Position numbers and translations under genes: made by a program
The notes under the pieces: model-generated
What the model was told of the DNA's origin: nothing
Database searches by the model: none
What the model saw: the letters and a program-made list of their open reading frames with translations, nothing else
Shown: positions 1 through 7,113 of the stretch, piece after piece
Layout: every line of letters begins with the position of its first letter
Numbering within the stretch: position 1 is the first letter of the stretch
Source: Opitutaceae bacterium
GTDB taxonomy: Bacteria > Verrucomicrobiota > Verrucomicrobiae > Opitutales > Opitutaceae
Reading direction: 5' to 3'
Assembly: GCA_031266495.1 (NCBI GenBank)
Contig: JAISAX010000064.1
Location: 1-11,110, forward strand
Length of the DNA stretch: 11,110 nucleotides

Positions 1-9
1 TGCTGCGCA

Positions 10-33
10 GACATTCCCCCGCGGGGGAATGTC
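10..33. repeat. Perfect 24-bp GC-rich palindrome
   Basis: Positions 10-33 form a perfect palindrome: the arm GACATTCCCCCG is followed directly by its reverse complement. As RNA it would fold into a very stable hairpin. It has no U-run directly after it (a short T5 lies at 45-49, about 12 bases later), so it is not a textbook intrinsic terminator. It may belong to the 3' end of a gene left of the window or to a dispersed repeat family. Seen directly; role unknown. Confidence 0.7.
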
Positions 34-72
34 CAACCCGGACGTTTTTATACAGAACCGGAGAAAGCGGGA

Positions 73-111
73 CGTCCGCGTTACGCCGGACGGGCGTCGC
101 AAGCGACGCCC
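73..111. repeat. Two adjacent hairpin-forming inverted repeats
   Basis: CGTCCG (73-78) pairs with CGGACG (87-92). Immediately after it, GGGCGTCGC (92-100) pairs with GCGACGCCC (103-111) around AA. Two back-to-back GC-rich hairpins in non-coding DNA resemble extragenic palindromic (REP-like) units. No coding frame is needed to explain them. Family membership cannot be shown from one copy in this window. Confidence 0.55.
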
Positions 112-413
112 CTACGCCAGTAGCTGCGGGCTGCGGAAATTATGTTAATCCGTATGTACAACATCATCTTGGCAGGTTTCCGCCTCGGGTAAAACCCTGA
201 ATCCGGCACTTTTTCCCGTTTTTTTTGGGGAGGGAAGGGGTGGGGAGGGAGGACAGAGGACGGAGGCGTCGTCCGGGAATAAACAACCACATTTTGCCGT
301 TGTTATTCGCCGATCGCGGCCGTGTAGGCCGTGGCGTCGAGCAGGTCGCCGGGCGCAAGCGGGTCGAGCGGGGTGTTATCATTCCCGATACAAAACATTC
401 ACGTGCGCCTCTT
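112..413. other. Non-coding region downstream of the flotillin gene
   Basis: This stretch lies beyond the 3' end of the minus-strand flotillin gene. No plausible gene was seen: open frames crossing it on either strand have unnatural composition or are shadows of the flotillin gene. It contains a purine-rich tract on the plus strand (about 220-255) next to a T8 run. No convincing terminator hairpin for the flotillin gene was found. Confidence 0.5.
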
Positions 414-1934
414 CTACTGCTTCTTGTCCGCAGGACCGGCGGGCGCGGCGGCGCTGGTGCCGAGGAAGGCGGGGAGATTCAGGCCTACGCTTTTGGCTAC
501 CTCGTTGAGCGGGATCACGCCTTTGTAGAGGTCGTTGACGAACTGGCCGGGGCCGTTGGTCGCGGACCCGCCTCCTGCTCCGCCGCCTCCCGCCCCGCCG
601 CCGCCGCCTGCTCCGCCGCCCATCACTATGACTTTCTCGAAGGTCAGGCCCTTGATGGCGCCGGCCTGCACTTCGGCGATGCGGACGATGTTTTCCGCAA
701 TGAGGAGTTGGGTGGCGCCGGCGGTGTCGTCGGCCACGCGGAGGAGTTTTTCAAAGCCTTGCGCCTTGGCGTCGAGCAGGGCGCGGGTGCCTTCGGCTTC
801 GGCGGTGAGTTTGGCCTGGATGCCGCTCGCTTCGGCTCCGAGTCGGGCGCGGATGCCGGCGGCTTCGCCTTCGGCCACGCGGCGCACGCCTTCGGCTTCG
901 GCGTCTTTCTGGATGACCCAGGCGTTGGCCTGGCCTTTCTGGATGATTTCGGCTTGCGCGGCTTTGGCTTCGGCGTCGATGCGGATGCGTTCTTTCTCGA
1001 TCTCGGCTTTGACGATCTGGTCGGCTTTTTGCGCGGCTTTTTCGCGGTCGGCGCGGGCGAGTTCGGCTTCCTGTTCGGCTTTGTAGGATTCCTGGAGGGC
1101 GCGGGCTTCGGCGACTTTTTGCGCGGCTTCGGTGCGGCGGGTGGCTTCGGCTTGTTCGGCGGCGAGGTCGGCGTCGGATCGGGCGATGATCATTTGCGCG
1201 GTGTTTTGTCCTTTGCGGGCTTCGGCCTGGGCGCTGGCGACGCGGATGGCCTGGTCGCGTTCGGCTTCGGCGCGGCCGGTGGCGCCGCGCTGGTTTTCCT
1301 GCGCGACGCGGATCTGGGCGTCGTTGATCGCCTTGGCGGCGGCTTCCTTGCCGAGGGCGTCGATGTAGCCGGACTGGTCTTTTATGTCGCGGATGTTGCC
1401 GTTGATCATGCGGAGGCCGACTTTGTGCAGCTCGACTTCGACGCCTTTGGTGATCGAGGCGATGAGTTTCTCGCGGTCGCCGTTGATCTCCTCGATCGTC
1501 ATCGAGGCGAAGACGACGCGCATCTGGCCCATGATGATTTCGGAGGCGAGTTGCTTGACTTCGTCCATCGTGCGTCCGAGCAGCCGGGTGGCGGCGTTTT
1601 GCGTGACGGAGGGTTCGGTCGAGACGCCGATGGTGAACGACGCGGGCGCATCAATGCGGATGTTCTGGCTGGAGAGCGCGCCGCGCAGTTCGATGTCGAT
1701 GCTGATGGGCGTGAGGTCGAGGTATCCGTAGCTTTGCACGAAGGGCATCACGAAGGTGGCGCCGCCGTGAAAGCATCGGGAGGACGACTGGTTGCCGAGT
1801 TTGCCGTACACGACCAGTATGCGGTCGGGCGGGCACATGCGGTAACGCGAGATGATCGCCATGCCCATGATGAACACGAAGACAAGGGCGAGTCCGAGGA
1901 AGATGACGAGTCCGGAGGAGATGGCTGCAAGCAT
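414..1934 (-). CDS. Flotillin-like SPFH-domain membrane protein (YqiK/FloT type)
   Basis: Flotillins are membrane scaffold proteins that oligomerise and organise membrane microdomains. The 506-residue product has one hydrophobic N-terminal segment (about residues 5-28), an SPFH/PHB domain (about 30-200), a long Ala/Glu-rich coiled-coil region with repeated AEA and AEG motifs (about 200-400), a glycine-only linker (about 439-456) and a conserved-looking tail. Length and order match the YqiK/FloT family. I chose the ATG at 1934 because the open frame upstream (to 2039) encodes only a Pro/His/Thr repeat made by a DNA tandem repeat, and the membrane segment begins right after this ATG. No Shine-Dalgarno sequence is visible. 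The gene lies downstream of an NfeD/YqiJ-like gene on the same strand, the usual partner of such flotillins. The physiological role in this organism is not shown by the sequence. Confidence 0.93.
   Translation of the reverse strand: MLAAISSGLVIFLGLALVFVFIMGMAIISRYRMCPPDRILVVYGKLGNQSSSRCFHGGATFVMPFVQSYGYLDLTPISIDIELRGALSSQNIRIDAPASFTIGVSTEPSVTQNAATRLLGRTMDEVKQLASEIIMGQMRVVFASMTIEEINGDREKLIASITKGVEVELHKVGLRMINGNIRDIKDQSGYIDALGKEAAAKAINDAQIRVAQENQRGATGRAEAERDQAIRVASAQAEARKGQNTAQMIIARSDADLAAEQAEATRRTEAAQKVAEARALQESYKAEQEAELARADREKAAQKADQIVKAEIEKERIRIDAEAKAAQAEIIQKGQANAWVIQKDAEAEGVRRVAEGEAAGIRARLGAEASGIQAKLTAEAEGTRALLDAKAQGFEKLLRVADDTAGATQLLIAENIVRIAEVQAGAIKGLTFEKVIVMGGGAGGGGGAGGGGAGGGSATNGPGQFVNDLYKGVIPLNEVAKSVGLNLPAFLGTSAAAPAGPADKKQ
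567..620 (-). repeat. Glycine-codon low-complexity tract in the flotillin gene
   Basis: A run of glycine codons interrupted by alanines (read on the minus strand) encodes a flexible linker between the coiled coil and the C-terminal tail of the flotillin. The DNA is a GGC/GGA/GGG microsatellite-like tract and so is likely to vary in length between strains (inference). Confidence 0.6.
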
Positions 1935-1950
1935 GGCGGGTGTGGTTGGG

Positions 1951-1984
1951 TTGGTGTGGTGTGGTTGGTGTGGTGTGGTTGGTT
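1951..1984. repeat. 14-bp tandem repeat upstream of the flotillin start
   Basis: The unit TTGGTGTGGTGTGG occurs twice in perfect tandem (1951-1964, 1965-1978) and begins a third time (TTGGTT from 1979). Related GTGTGGTTGGG sequence continues towards 1940. On the flotillin coding strand this is an A/C-only tract ending a few bases before the ATG, where a ribosome-binding site would normally lie. Confidence 0.85.
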
Positions 1985-1991
1985 CTGCGGG

Positions 1992-2180
1992 GGATTTCTG
2001 GAAAAAGATTTTTTGAACAGAAGATAACAAAGGAAACAAAGATCAATCCAACGAAGAGGAGTTTGTAATTTAATCAAAATCAGAACCGGAACCGGAATAT
2101 CATATGTTTTATTTCAAGGGACGTCTTTGTTTCAGGTCTTCGTTGTCTTCGTTTTCTTCTGTTCAAAAATGTATTTCCGG
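1992..2180. repeat. Imperfect inverted repeat in the nfeD-flotillin spacer
   Basis: The arm at 1992-2042 is repeated in reverse complement at 2124-2180, with an AT-rich spacer of about 80 bases. Matching blocks are GAAACAAAGA (2033-2042) with TCTTTGTTTC (2124-2133), and the block around 2009-2023 with CTTCTGTTCAAAAAT (2156-2170). Matches continue, less perfectly, through the TTTCCGGA-like end. The arms differ in length between the blocks. They could be two copies of a dispersed repeat in opposite orientation, or form a long stem in the transcript. Confidence 0.6.
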
Positions 2181-2234
2181 ATCCTCCCGGGGATCCTCCC
2201 TGGATTTTTCATTCTTCATTTTTCATTCTGCATT
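2179..2234. repeat. Short direct repeats at the nfeD-like gene's 3' end
   Basis: GGATCCTCCC occurs at 2179-2188 and 2191-2200, and TTTTTCATTC at 2205-2214 and 2219-2228 (period 14). The second pair overlaps the stop codon of the NfeD-like gene, so its last residues (Asn-Ala-Glu) come from repeat sequence. Seen directly; no function can be assigned. Confidence 0.6.
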
Positions 2235-2834
2235 GGATGCGAGGGGTTCGACGAGGACGGTACGGGCGTCGATGACCCGGGTGACGCGGACCTTGGCACC
2301 GCTGGCGATGGCTTCTTCCGCGGCGGAGGCGGAGATGGCGGAGAGGGTTTCCTGGCGGCCGTTGAGGTTGAGGGTGATCTGGCCTCCGGGGCCACCTGCG
2401 GCGGGCAGCGTGAGGTAAACGGTGCCGACGAGGCCGACGGCTTCATCAATGCGCATGGTGCCGTCGGTGTGCAGCGACATGATGACGCGGATCATCACGA
2501 CGAGGATCGACATGAGCGCGCCGCCGGCAACGACGCCGGCCAGGGTGGCCGCGCCGGCGGTCCAGCCGGCGTCGAGCGCGATCCCGCCGCACCAGCCGAA
2601 ACCGAGAAAAAACCCGGTGAGCGGTTTTACGGAAAAAATGCCGCCCCCGCCGTCGTGTCCGAAATCGTCAACCGCATCGACGGCATCGCCGCCTTCGAAG
2701 CCGACCATGGCGAGCACGGCGAGGATCAGGGCGAGCAGGCCGGCGAGCAGGCCGATGCCGTAAAAAATCTGCCTGGCGAGGTCGAGGCCGTCCCACCAGT
2801 TCAGGGCGAAGTCCATAAGAGCGAGGGTATTCAT
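2223..2834 (-). CDS. NfeD/YqiJ-like membrane protein with C-terminal OB-fold domain
   Basis: This is the likely membrane partner of the flotillin encoded next downstream; pairs such as YqiJ-YqiK in E. coli and YuaF-YuaG in Bacillus are established. The 203-residue product has three probable membrane segments (about 23-46, 72-90 with the motif GFFLGFGWCGG, and 95-119) and a soluble beta-rich C-terminal domain (about 130-198: VGLVGTVYLTLP, then GAKVRVTRVIDARTVLVEPL) typical of the NfeD/YqiJ OB fold. An acidic, Gly-rich loop (47-65) separates the first two segments. The start is uncertain. The ATG at 2834 was chosen as the first ATG in frame; an ATG at 2816 is possible. A TTG at 2876 would add a hydrophobic stretch (LILLASPLALSGNA) resembling a signal peptide. 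None has a clear Shine-Dalgarno sequence. Family assignment is from pattern recognition, not a search. Confidence 0.8.
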   Translation of the reverse strand: MNTLALMDFALNWWDGLDLARQIFYGIGLLAGLLALILAVLAMVGFEGGDAVDAVDDFGHDGGGGIFSVKPLTGFFLGFGWCGGIALDAGWTAGAATLAGVVAGGALMSILVVMIRVIMSLHTDGTMRIDEAVGLVGTVYLTLPAAGGPGGQITLNLNGRQETLSAISASAAEEAIASGAKVRVTRVIDARTVLVEPLASNAE

Positions 2835-2969
2835 GGCGTTGCCGGAAAGGGCTAAGGGGCTTGCCAGGAGAATCAACAGTAACCGGATGCGGGTGACTGT
2901 TTTTTTGCCGGGGGGTGGTTGCCGGGGAGGGGTGCCGCAGGGGGAGAATTGAGGGCGTCACCGGTGCCG

Positions 2970-3196
2970 GAGACCTGCGTCTCTGTGACGGGGACGCAGG
3001 TCCCTGCGACGGGGACGCGCGTCCCCGTCACAGGGACGGGCGTCCCGATGATGGGGACGGACATCTCCACGGCAGAGACGTGCGTCCCTGCGACAGGGAC
3101 GGGCGTCCCTGGTAGCAGGGACGGGCGTTACCGGTGAGAGGGACGGGCGTCCCTGCGAGAGGGACGCGTGTCTCCGGCACAGGGACGGCGGGTTCC
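2970..3196. repeat. 21-bp-period array of 14-bp palindromes (11 units)
   Basis: Eleven units begin at 2970, 2991, 3012, 3033, 3054, 3075, 3096, 3118, 3140, 3161 and 3182. Each has a core of the form GGGACGnnCGTCCC (best copies GGGACGGGCGTCCC at 3033, 3096 and 3140) followed by about seven bases, often TGCGACA or close to it. Eight intervals are 21 bp and two are 22 bp. Most cores are dyad-symmetric; the last units are degenerate (ending GTTC, GTCTC, GTTAC). The array lies in the intergenic region between the divergent NfeD-like and SDR genes. Because 21 is a multiple of three, frames stay open and spell seven-residue repeats, but these look like by-products. Confidence 0.85.
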
Positions 3197-3260
3197 GGCG
3201 CGGCAAAACAGATGGCCTGGTCCGGGAACGGCATGCGCGGGACGGCGGGTTCCGGCGCGG
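3182..3260. repeat. 22-bp direct repeat joining array and palindromic element
   Basis: The 22 bases at 3182-3203 recur exactly at 3239-3260. The first copy is the last array unit; the second leads into the left arm of the dispersed palindromic element. This suggests duplication or recombination at the junction between the two repeat structures. Confidence 0.75.
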
Positions 3261-3398
3261 TGGCATTCCTGCCACTGCGACGAGGCGCGTTGCGCGCCTC
3301 GCCCCTTGCCTCTCGCCCCTTGCCCCTGCGCCGATCAGCCCGGCGACGCTTTACTGTCGATCCGATCCGTCGCAGCGGCAGGAATGCCGCCGCTCCGG
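3252..3398. repeat. Dispersed palindromic element, copy A (147 bp)
   Basis: 30-base terminal arms at 3252-3281 and 3369-3398 are inverted repeats with about 27 of 30 matches, sharing the core GGCATTCCTGCC. Just inside the left arm lies a perfect hairpin, GAGGCGCG (3282-3289) with CGCGCCTC (3293-3300). A second copy with the same layout is at 10281-10426. There is no coding capacity and no transposase nearby. The layout resembles REP/BIME-like or miniature inverted-repeat elements. It sits about 65 bases upstream of the SDR gene. Confidence 0.8.
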
Positions 3399-3430
3399 TA
3401 ACTTCAGTGACTTCATGTTTTTTTTGTTTT

Positions 3431-3459
3431 TCCTGGTTTTATCGTTTTCCTGACCAGGA
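3431..3459 (+). promoter_or_regulatory. Hairpin covering the AGGA site before the SDR start
   Basis: TCCTGGT (3431-3437) is complementary to ACCAGGA (3453-3459), with a 15-base loop. The right arm contains AGGA, three bases before the ATG at 3463, the only purine-rich ribosome-binding candidate there. If that start is used, the hairpin could hide the site. Pairing is seen directly; regulation is inferred and weak (7 bp). Confidence 0.3.
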
Positions 3460-3462
3460 TTC

Positions 3463-4406
3463 ATGCCCACCTCGCCTTCTGTTCCTGCCGGCGTACGCCA
3501 CGCGATGCGCCGATATTCGACCGTTATCGTCACGGGAGGCTCGTCCGGTATCGGCAGGGCGTTCATCGAGCGTTTGCACCGCGTGTGTCCGGACCTGGCG
3601 TTTTTCAATCTGTCGAGGCGCAATCCGGACCTGTCTTTATCGCATTTGCGGCAGCTTGAACTGCGTCACATCGCGTGCGATCTGGCCGATCCGGCCTCGC
3701 TGGCGGGGGCGGCGGAACAGGTTTTACGCGGCCTGAAGGAGCAGGCGCGGCCGGGGAAGATTCTCTTGATTAACAACAGCGGTTTCGGCGGTTACGGCCG
3801 GGTGGCGGAACTCGGCCGCGAGCACCAGCTCGGGATGATCGACGTCAACGTGCGCGCCGTCGTGGACCTGACGTCCCGCCTGCTGCCCGCGATCGCCGAA
3901 CGGGGCGGCACGGTGCTGACGGTCGCAAGCCTCGCCGGATTCATGCCCACGCCGTACACCGCGACTTACGGGGCAACCAAGGCCTTTGTCCTGCACTGGA
4001 CGCTCGCGCTCGACGCGGAACTCCGCGCCTCCTCCCGCCCCTCCCGCCCCTCCCGCCCGGCCTCCCGCCCGGCCTGCGGGCGGGCGCGGGCGCTGGCGGT
4101 GTGTCCGGGGCCGGTGGCGACGGAGTTTTTTCGACGGGCGGGGCTGCGCGAGGGCGCGGCGGGCGATGCGCTGGCGTTCACGGTCGGGGGCGTCGTGGAG
4201 TGCTCGTTGCGCGCGCTGGCGAGGGGGCGGTCTTTATGTGTGCCGGGCTGGCGTCCGCGGCTGGTCGCGGCGCTGGTGCAGGCGCTGCCGAAACGCTGGG
4301 TGGCGCGGGCGGCGGAGCGCGTGCTGGCGCGTTACCGGATGAGCCGCGTCAACGCGCCGGCCGGATCAGGCGGATCAGGCGGGACGGAGCCGGAGGCGGG
4401 CCGATC

Positions 4407-4410
<4 letters not shown>
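3463..4410 (+). CDS. Short-chain dehydrogenase/reductase (SDR) family protein
   Basis: Likely an NAD(P)-dependent oxidoreductase; the substrate cannot be read from the sequence. Using the ATG at 3463 (315 residues), it has the cofactor motif TGGSSGIG (24-31), the NNSG motif (104-107, NNAG in most relatives), and the catalytic set Ser156, Tyr169 and Lys173 with standard spacing, then CPGPVATEFF. An unusual Ser-Arg-Pro repeat of about 16 residues (189-204) is inserted where relatives go straight from the helix after YxxxK to the strand before CPGP. The tail is Gly/Pro-rich. The chosen ATG has AGGA three bases upstream; the ATG at 3505, giving MRRYSTVIVTGG, matches typical SDR N-termini and is a serious alternative. 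The stop overlaps the next start (ATGA), so translation is probably coupled to the RluA-family gene. Confidence 0.9.
4027..4084 (+). repeat. In-frame repeat insertion in the SDR gene
   Basis: Nine-base units of the type CTCCCGCCC repeat across 4030-4070 and end in an inverted repeat, CCCGCCC (4064-4070) with GGGCGGG (4078-4084). The tract encodes the Ser-Arg-Pro insertion and keeps the frame. Either tandem expansion or insertion of a small palindromic repeat could explain it. Confidence 0.65.
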
Positions 4411-5369
<959 letters not shown>

Positions 5370-5453
5370 ACAACTGCCGACAACTTCCTGTTGCACCCTT
5401 CCCGCTCGTCCCCTCCTATCTCGCCTCCATTTTCCTCCGACTCTGCCGAACCG

Positions 5454-6908
5454 ATGCCCGACGACTTCTCCACCTCAGCCCGCACCCCGCGCCGACCCCG
5501 TCGCGACGACCGCGACCGTGGCGACCGTTTCGGCAGCGGCAACGACGGCGCATCCGGCGCTCCGGGCGCGCTCGTTGGCCGCGTGCCGCCGCACTCCGTC
5601 GAGGCCGAGGAATACCTGCTCTCGTGCTGCCTGCTCGATGGCGGCGACGTCATCTCGCGCTGCCTGGAAGGCAAGGTGCTCGCGAAGTCGTTTTATGTGC
5701 CGGCCAACCAGGTCATCTTTTCCAAACTGATCGAGCTTTACAACAAAGGCTCCGCCATCGACCTCGCCGTGCTCGCCGAGGAACTGAAGACCAGCCGCCT
5801 GCTCGACGAAATCGGCGGCTACGCCTACCTCACCCGCATCAGCGGCAGCATCCCGACCACGGCCCAGGCCGGTTATTTTATAGAAAAAGTCCGCGAACTG
5901 CACCTGCTCCGCGAGATCATCCGCGCGGCGACCCATGCCGTGGAAAACTGTTACGAGTACACCGGCGGCCTCCAGGAGTTCGTGGACAAGGTGGAGCAGG
6001 ACATCTTTCGCGTCACCCAGGAACGCGTCGGCGACGGCGCCCGCTCCATGCGCGAACCCACCCGCGAAGCCATGACGGTGGTTAACAAGATGTTCATGAA
6101 ACGCGGCGAACTCACCGGCGTATCCACCGGTTTCAAGGACCTCGACCGCTTCATGTTCGGCCTCCAGAAGCAGGAAATGATCGTCCTCGCCGGCCGCCCC
6201 TCCTGCGGCAAGACATCGCTCGCCATGAACATCGCCGAACACGCCGCCCTCCCCCACAAGGGCGCCGGAGTGGCCACGCTCGTCTTCTCGCTCGAAATGT
6301 CCGCCGCGCAACTCGCCCTGCGCCTCCTCTGCAGCCGCTCCCGCGTCAACATGCACCTGCTCCGCGACGGCCTCCTCTCCAAAAACGGCGACGACCACCA
6401 GCGCCTCCTCCAGGTCGCCGACGAATTCACCAACTCCCCCCTCTTCGTGGACGACAGCAGCGCGCTCACCATCATGGAACTGCGTGCCAAGGCCCGCCGC
6501 CTCGCCGCCCGCCAGCCCCTCGGCCTCATCATCGTCGATTACCTCCAGCTCATCAGCCCGACCGACCCCAAGGTCCCCCGCGAACAACAGGTTGCCGAAG
6601 CCTCGCGCGGCCTGAAAGCCCTCGCCAAGGAACTCGACGTACCGGTCATCGTCCTCGCCCAGCTCAACCGCTCCGCCGAAAAGGAAAGCCGCACCCCGCG
6701 CCTCTCCGACCTGCGCGAATCCGGCTCCATCGAACAGGACGCCGACGTCGTCCTCATGCTCTCCCGACCCAAGGACGCCGACGACAAATTTCAGGTCGCG
6801 GGCGACAGGATGGAGTTATACGTTGCCAAGAATCGCAACGGCGAGGTAGGTGAAACAACTCTGACATTCCTGAAGAACATAACGCGCTTTGAAAACTACA
6901 CACCATAA
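5454..6908 (+). CDS. dnaB: Replicative DNA helicase DnaB
   Basis: DnaB is the hexameric helicase that unwinds DNA at the replication fork, moving 5' to 3' and recruiting primase. The 484-residue product has a basic, disordered N-terminal tail (1-40), the DnaB N-terminal helical domain starting with PHSVEAEEYLLSCCL (about 45-150), a linker, and the RecA-like ATPase domain. Walker A is GRPSCGKT (247-254) and Walker B is LIIVDYLQLI with Asp362. The family blocks EQQVAEASRGLKALAKEL, VIVLAQLNRSAE and LRESGSIEQDADVV follow in order. Walker A has Cys where many DnaB proteins have Met. No intein is present. I chose the ATG at 5454; a TTG at 5391 would add 21 low-complexity residues. It follows the RluA-family gene by 84 bases and precedes the bamA signal region by 16 bases. 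Confidence 0.96.
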   Translation: MPDDFSTSARTPRRPRRDDRDRGDRFGSGNDGASGAPGALVGRVPPHSVEAEEYLLSCCLLDGGDVISRCLEGKVLAKSFYVPANQVIFSKLIELYNKGSAIDLAVLAEELKTSRLLDEIGGYAYLTRISGSIPTTAQAGYFIEKVRELHLLREIIRAATHAVENCYEYTGGLQEFVDKVEQDIFRVTQERVGDGARSMREPTREAMTVVNKMFMKRGELTGVSTGFKDLDRFMFGLQKQEMIVLAGRPSCGKTSLAMNIAEHAALPHKGAGVATLVFSLEMSAAQLALRLLCSRSRVNMHLLRDGLLSKNGDDHQRLLQVADEFTNSPLFVDDSSALTIMELRAKARRLAARQPLGLIIVDYLQLISPTDPKVPREQQVAEASRGLKALAKELDVPVIVLAQLNRSAEKESRTPRLSDLRESGSIEQDADVVLMLSRPKDADDKFQVAGDRMELYVAKNRNGEVGETTLTFLKNITRFENYTP

Positions 6909-6924
6909 CCCCGTTGCGAGCCCC

Positions 6925-7113
6925 ATGACCCGCATCCCTCTGGCCAGTGCGTGCGCGCTCGTCGTCGTCGTCCTCCTCCTCCCCCCCCCCCCCCTGGCCG
7001 GCCAGGATGCGTTTGCCCCGGCCCCGGTCCTGGCCCAGGCGCAAGCCGCCCCCGCCCGCCCGCCCGCACAGCCCCGCCCGCGAACACCGCCCGCGTCGGC
7101 ACGATCACCGTGA
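6925..7113 (+). other. BamA signal-peptide segment, out of frame with the bamA body
   Basis: From the ATG at 6925 this frame reads MTRIPLASACALVVVVLLLP, then LAGQDAF and AQAQAAPARPP, a convincing export signal with cleavage candidates. It then runs into a stop at 7111-7113. The mature BamA is in another frame (codons starting one base earlier). The natural joint is probably between about 7050 and 7100, where frame 1 loses and frame 0 gains sensible sequence (PPANTARVGTITVKF). A C14 run at 6981-6994 also lies here. One missing base (or two extra) would restore a single gene. Confidence 0.75.

Noticed and set aside
31..50. Intrinsic terminator GTCC-AACCC-GGAC-G-TTTTT near the window start
   Set aside because: The stem is only four base pairs and competes with the perfect 24-bp palindrome.
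225..2027. Long plus-strand open frame (600 codons) opposite the flotillin gene
   Set aside because: It is antisense to a clear flotillin gene and its Gly/Phe/Asp-rich composition mirrors the Ala/Glu-rich coiled coil on the other strand; no recognisable domain.
1935..2039. N-terminal extension of the flotillin to 2039
   Set aside because: It would be encoded by the 14-bp tandem repeat and push the membrane segment away from the N-terminus.
2835..2876. TTG start at 2876 for the NfeD-like protein with a signal-like extension
   Set aside because: It gives a plausible hydrophobic stretch but requires a rare start with no ribosome-binding site; kept as an alternative, not chosen.
2915..3137. Open frames encoding seven-residue repeats across the 21-bp array
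   Set aside because: A 21-bp period keeps several frames open on both strands automatically; no start signal, domain or natural composition favours any of them.
2970..3196. CRISPR array
   Set aside because: Units are 21 bp with only about 7 bases between palindromic cores and no unique spacers; no cas genes nearby.
5391..5453. TTG start for dnaB at 5391
   Set aside because: It adds only Ser/Pro-rich residues; the ATG at 5454 still leaves a complete DnaB with an extended N-tail.
6951..7097. Authentic N-terminus of BamA in the main frame from 6951
   Set aside because: The predicted Arg/Pro/Cys/Gly-rich stretch is not an export signal, whereas the adjacent frame encodes a proper one.
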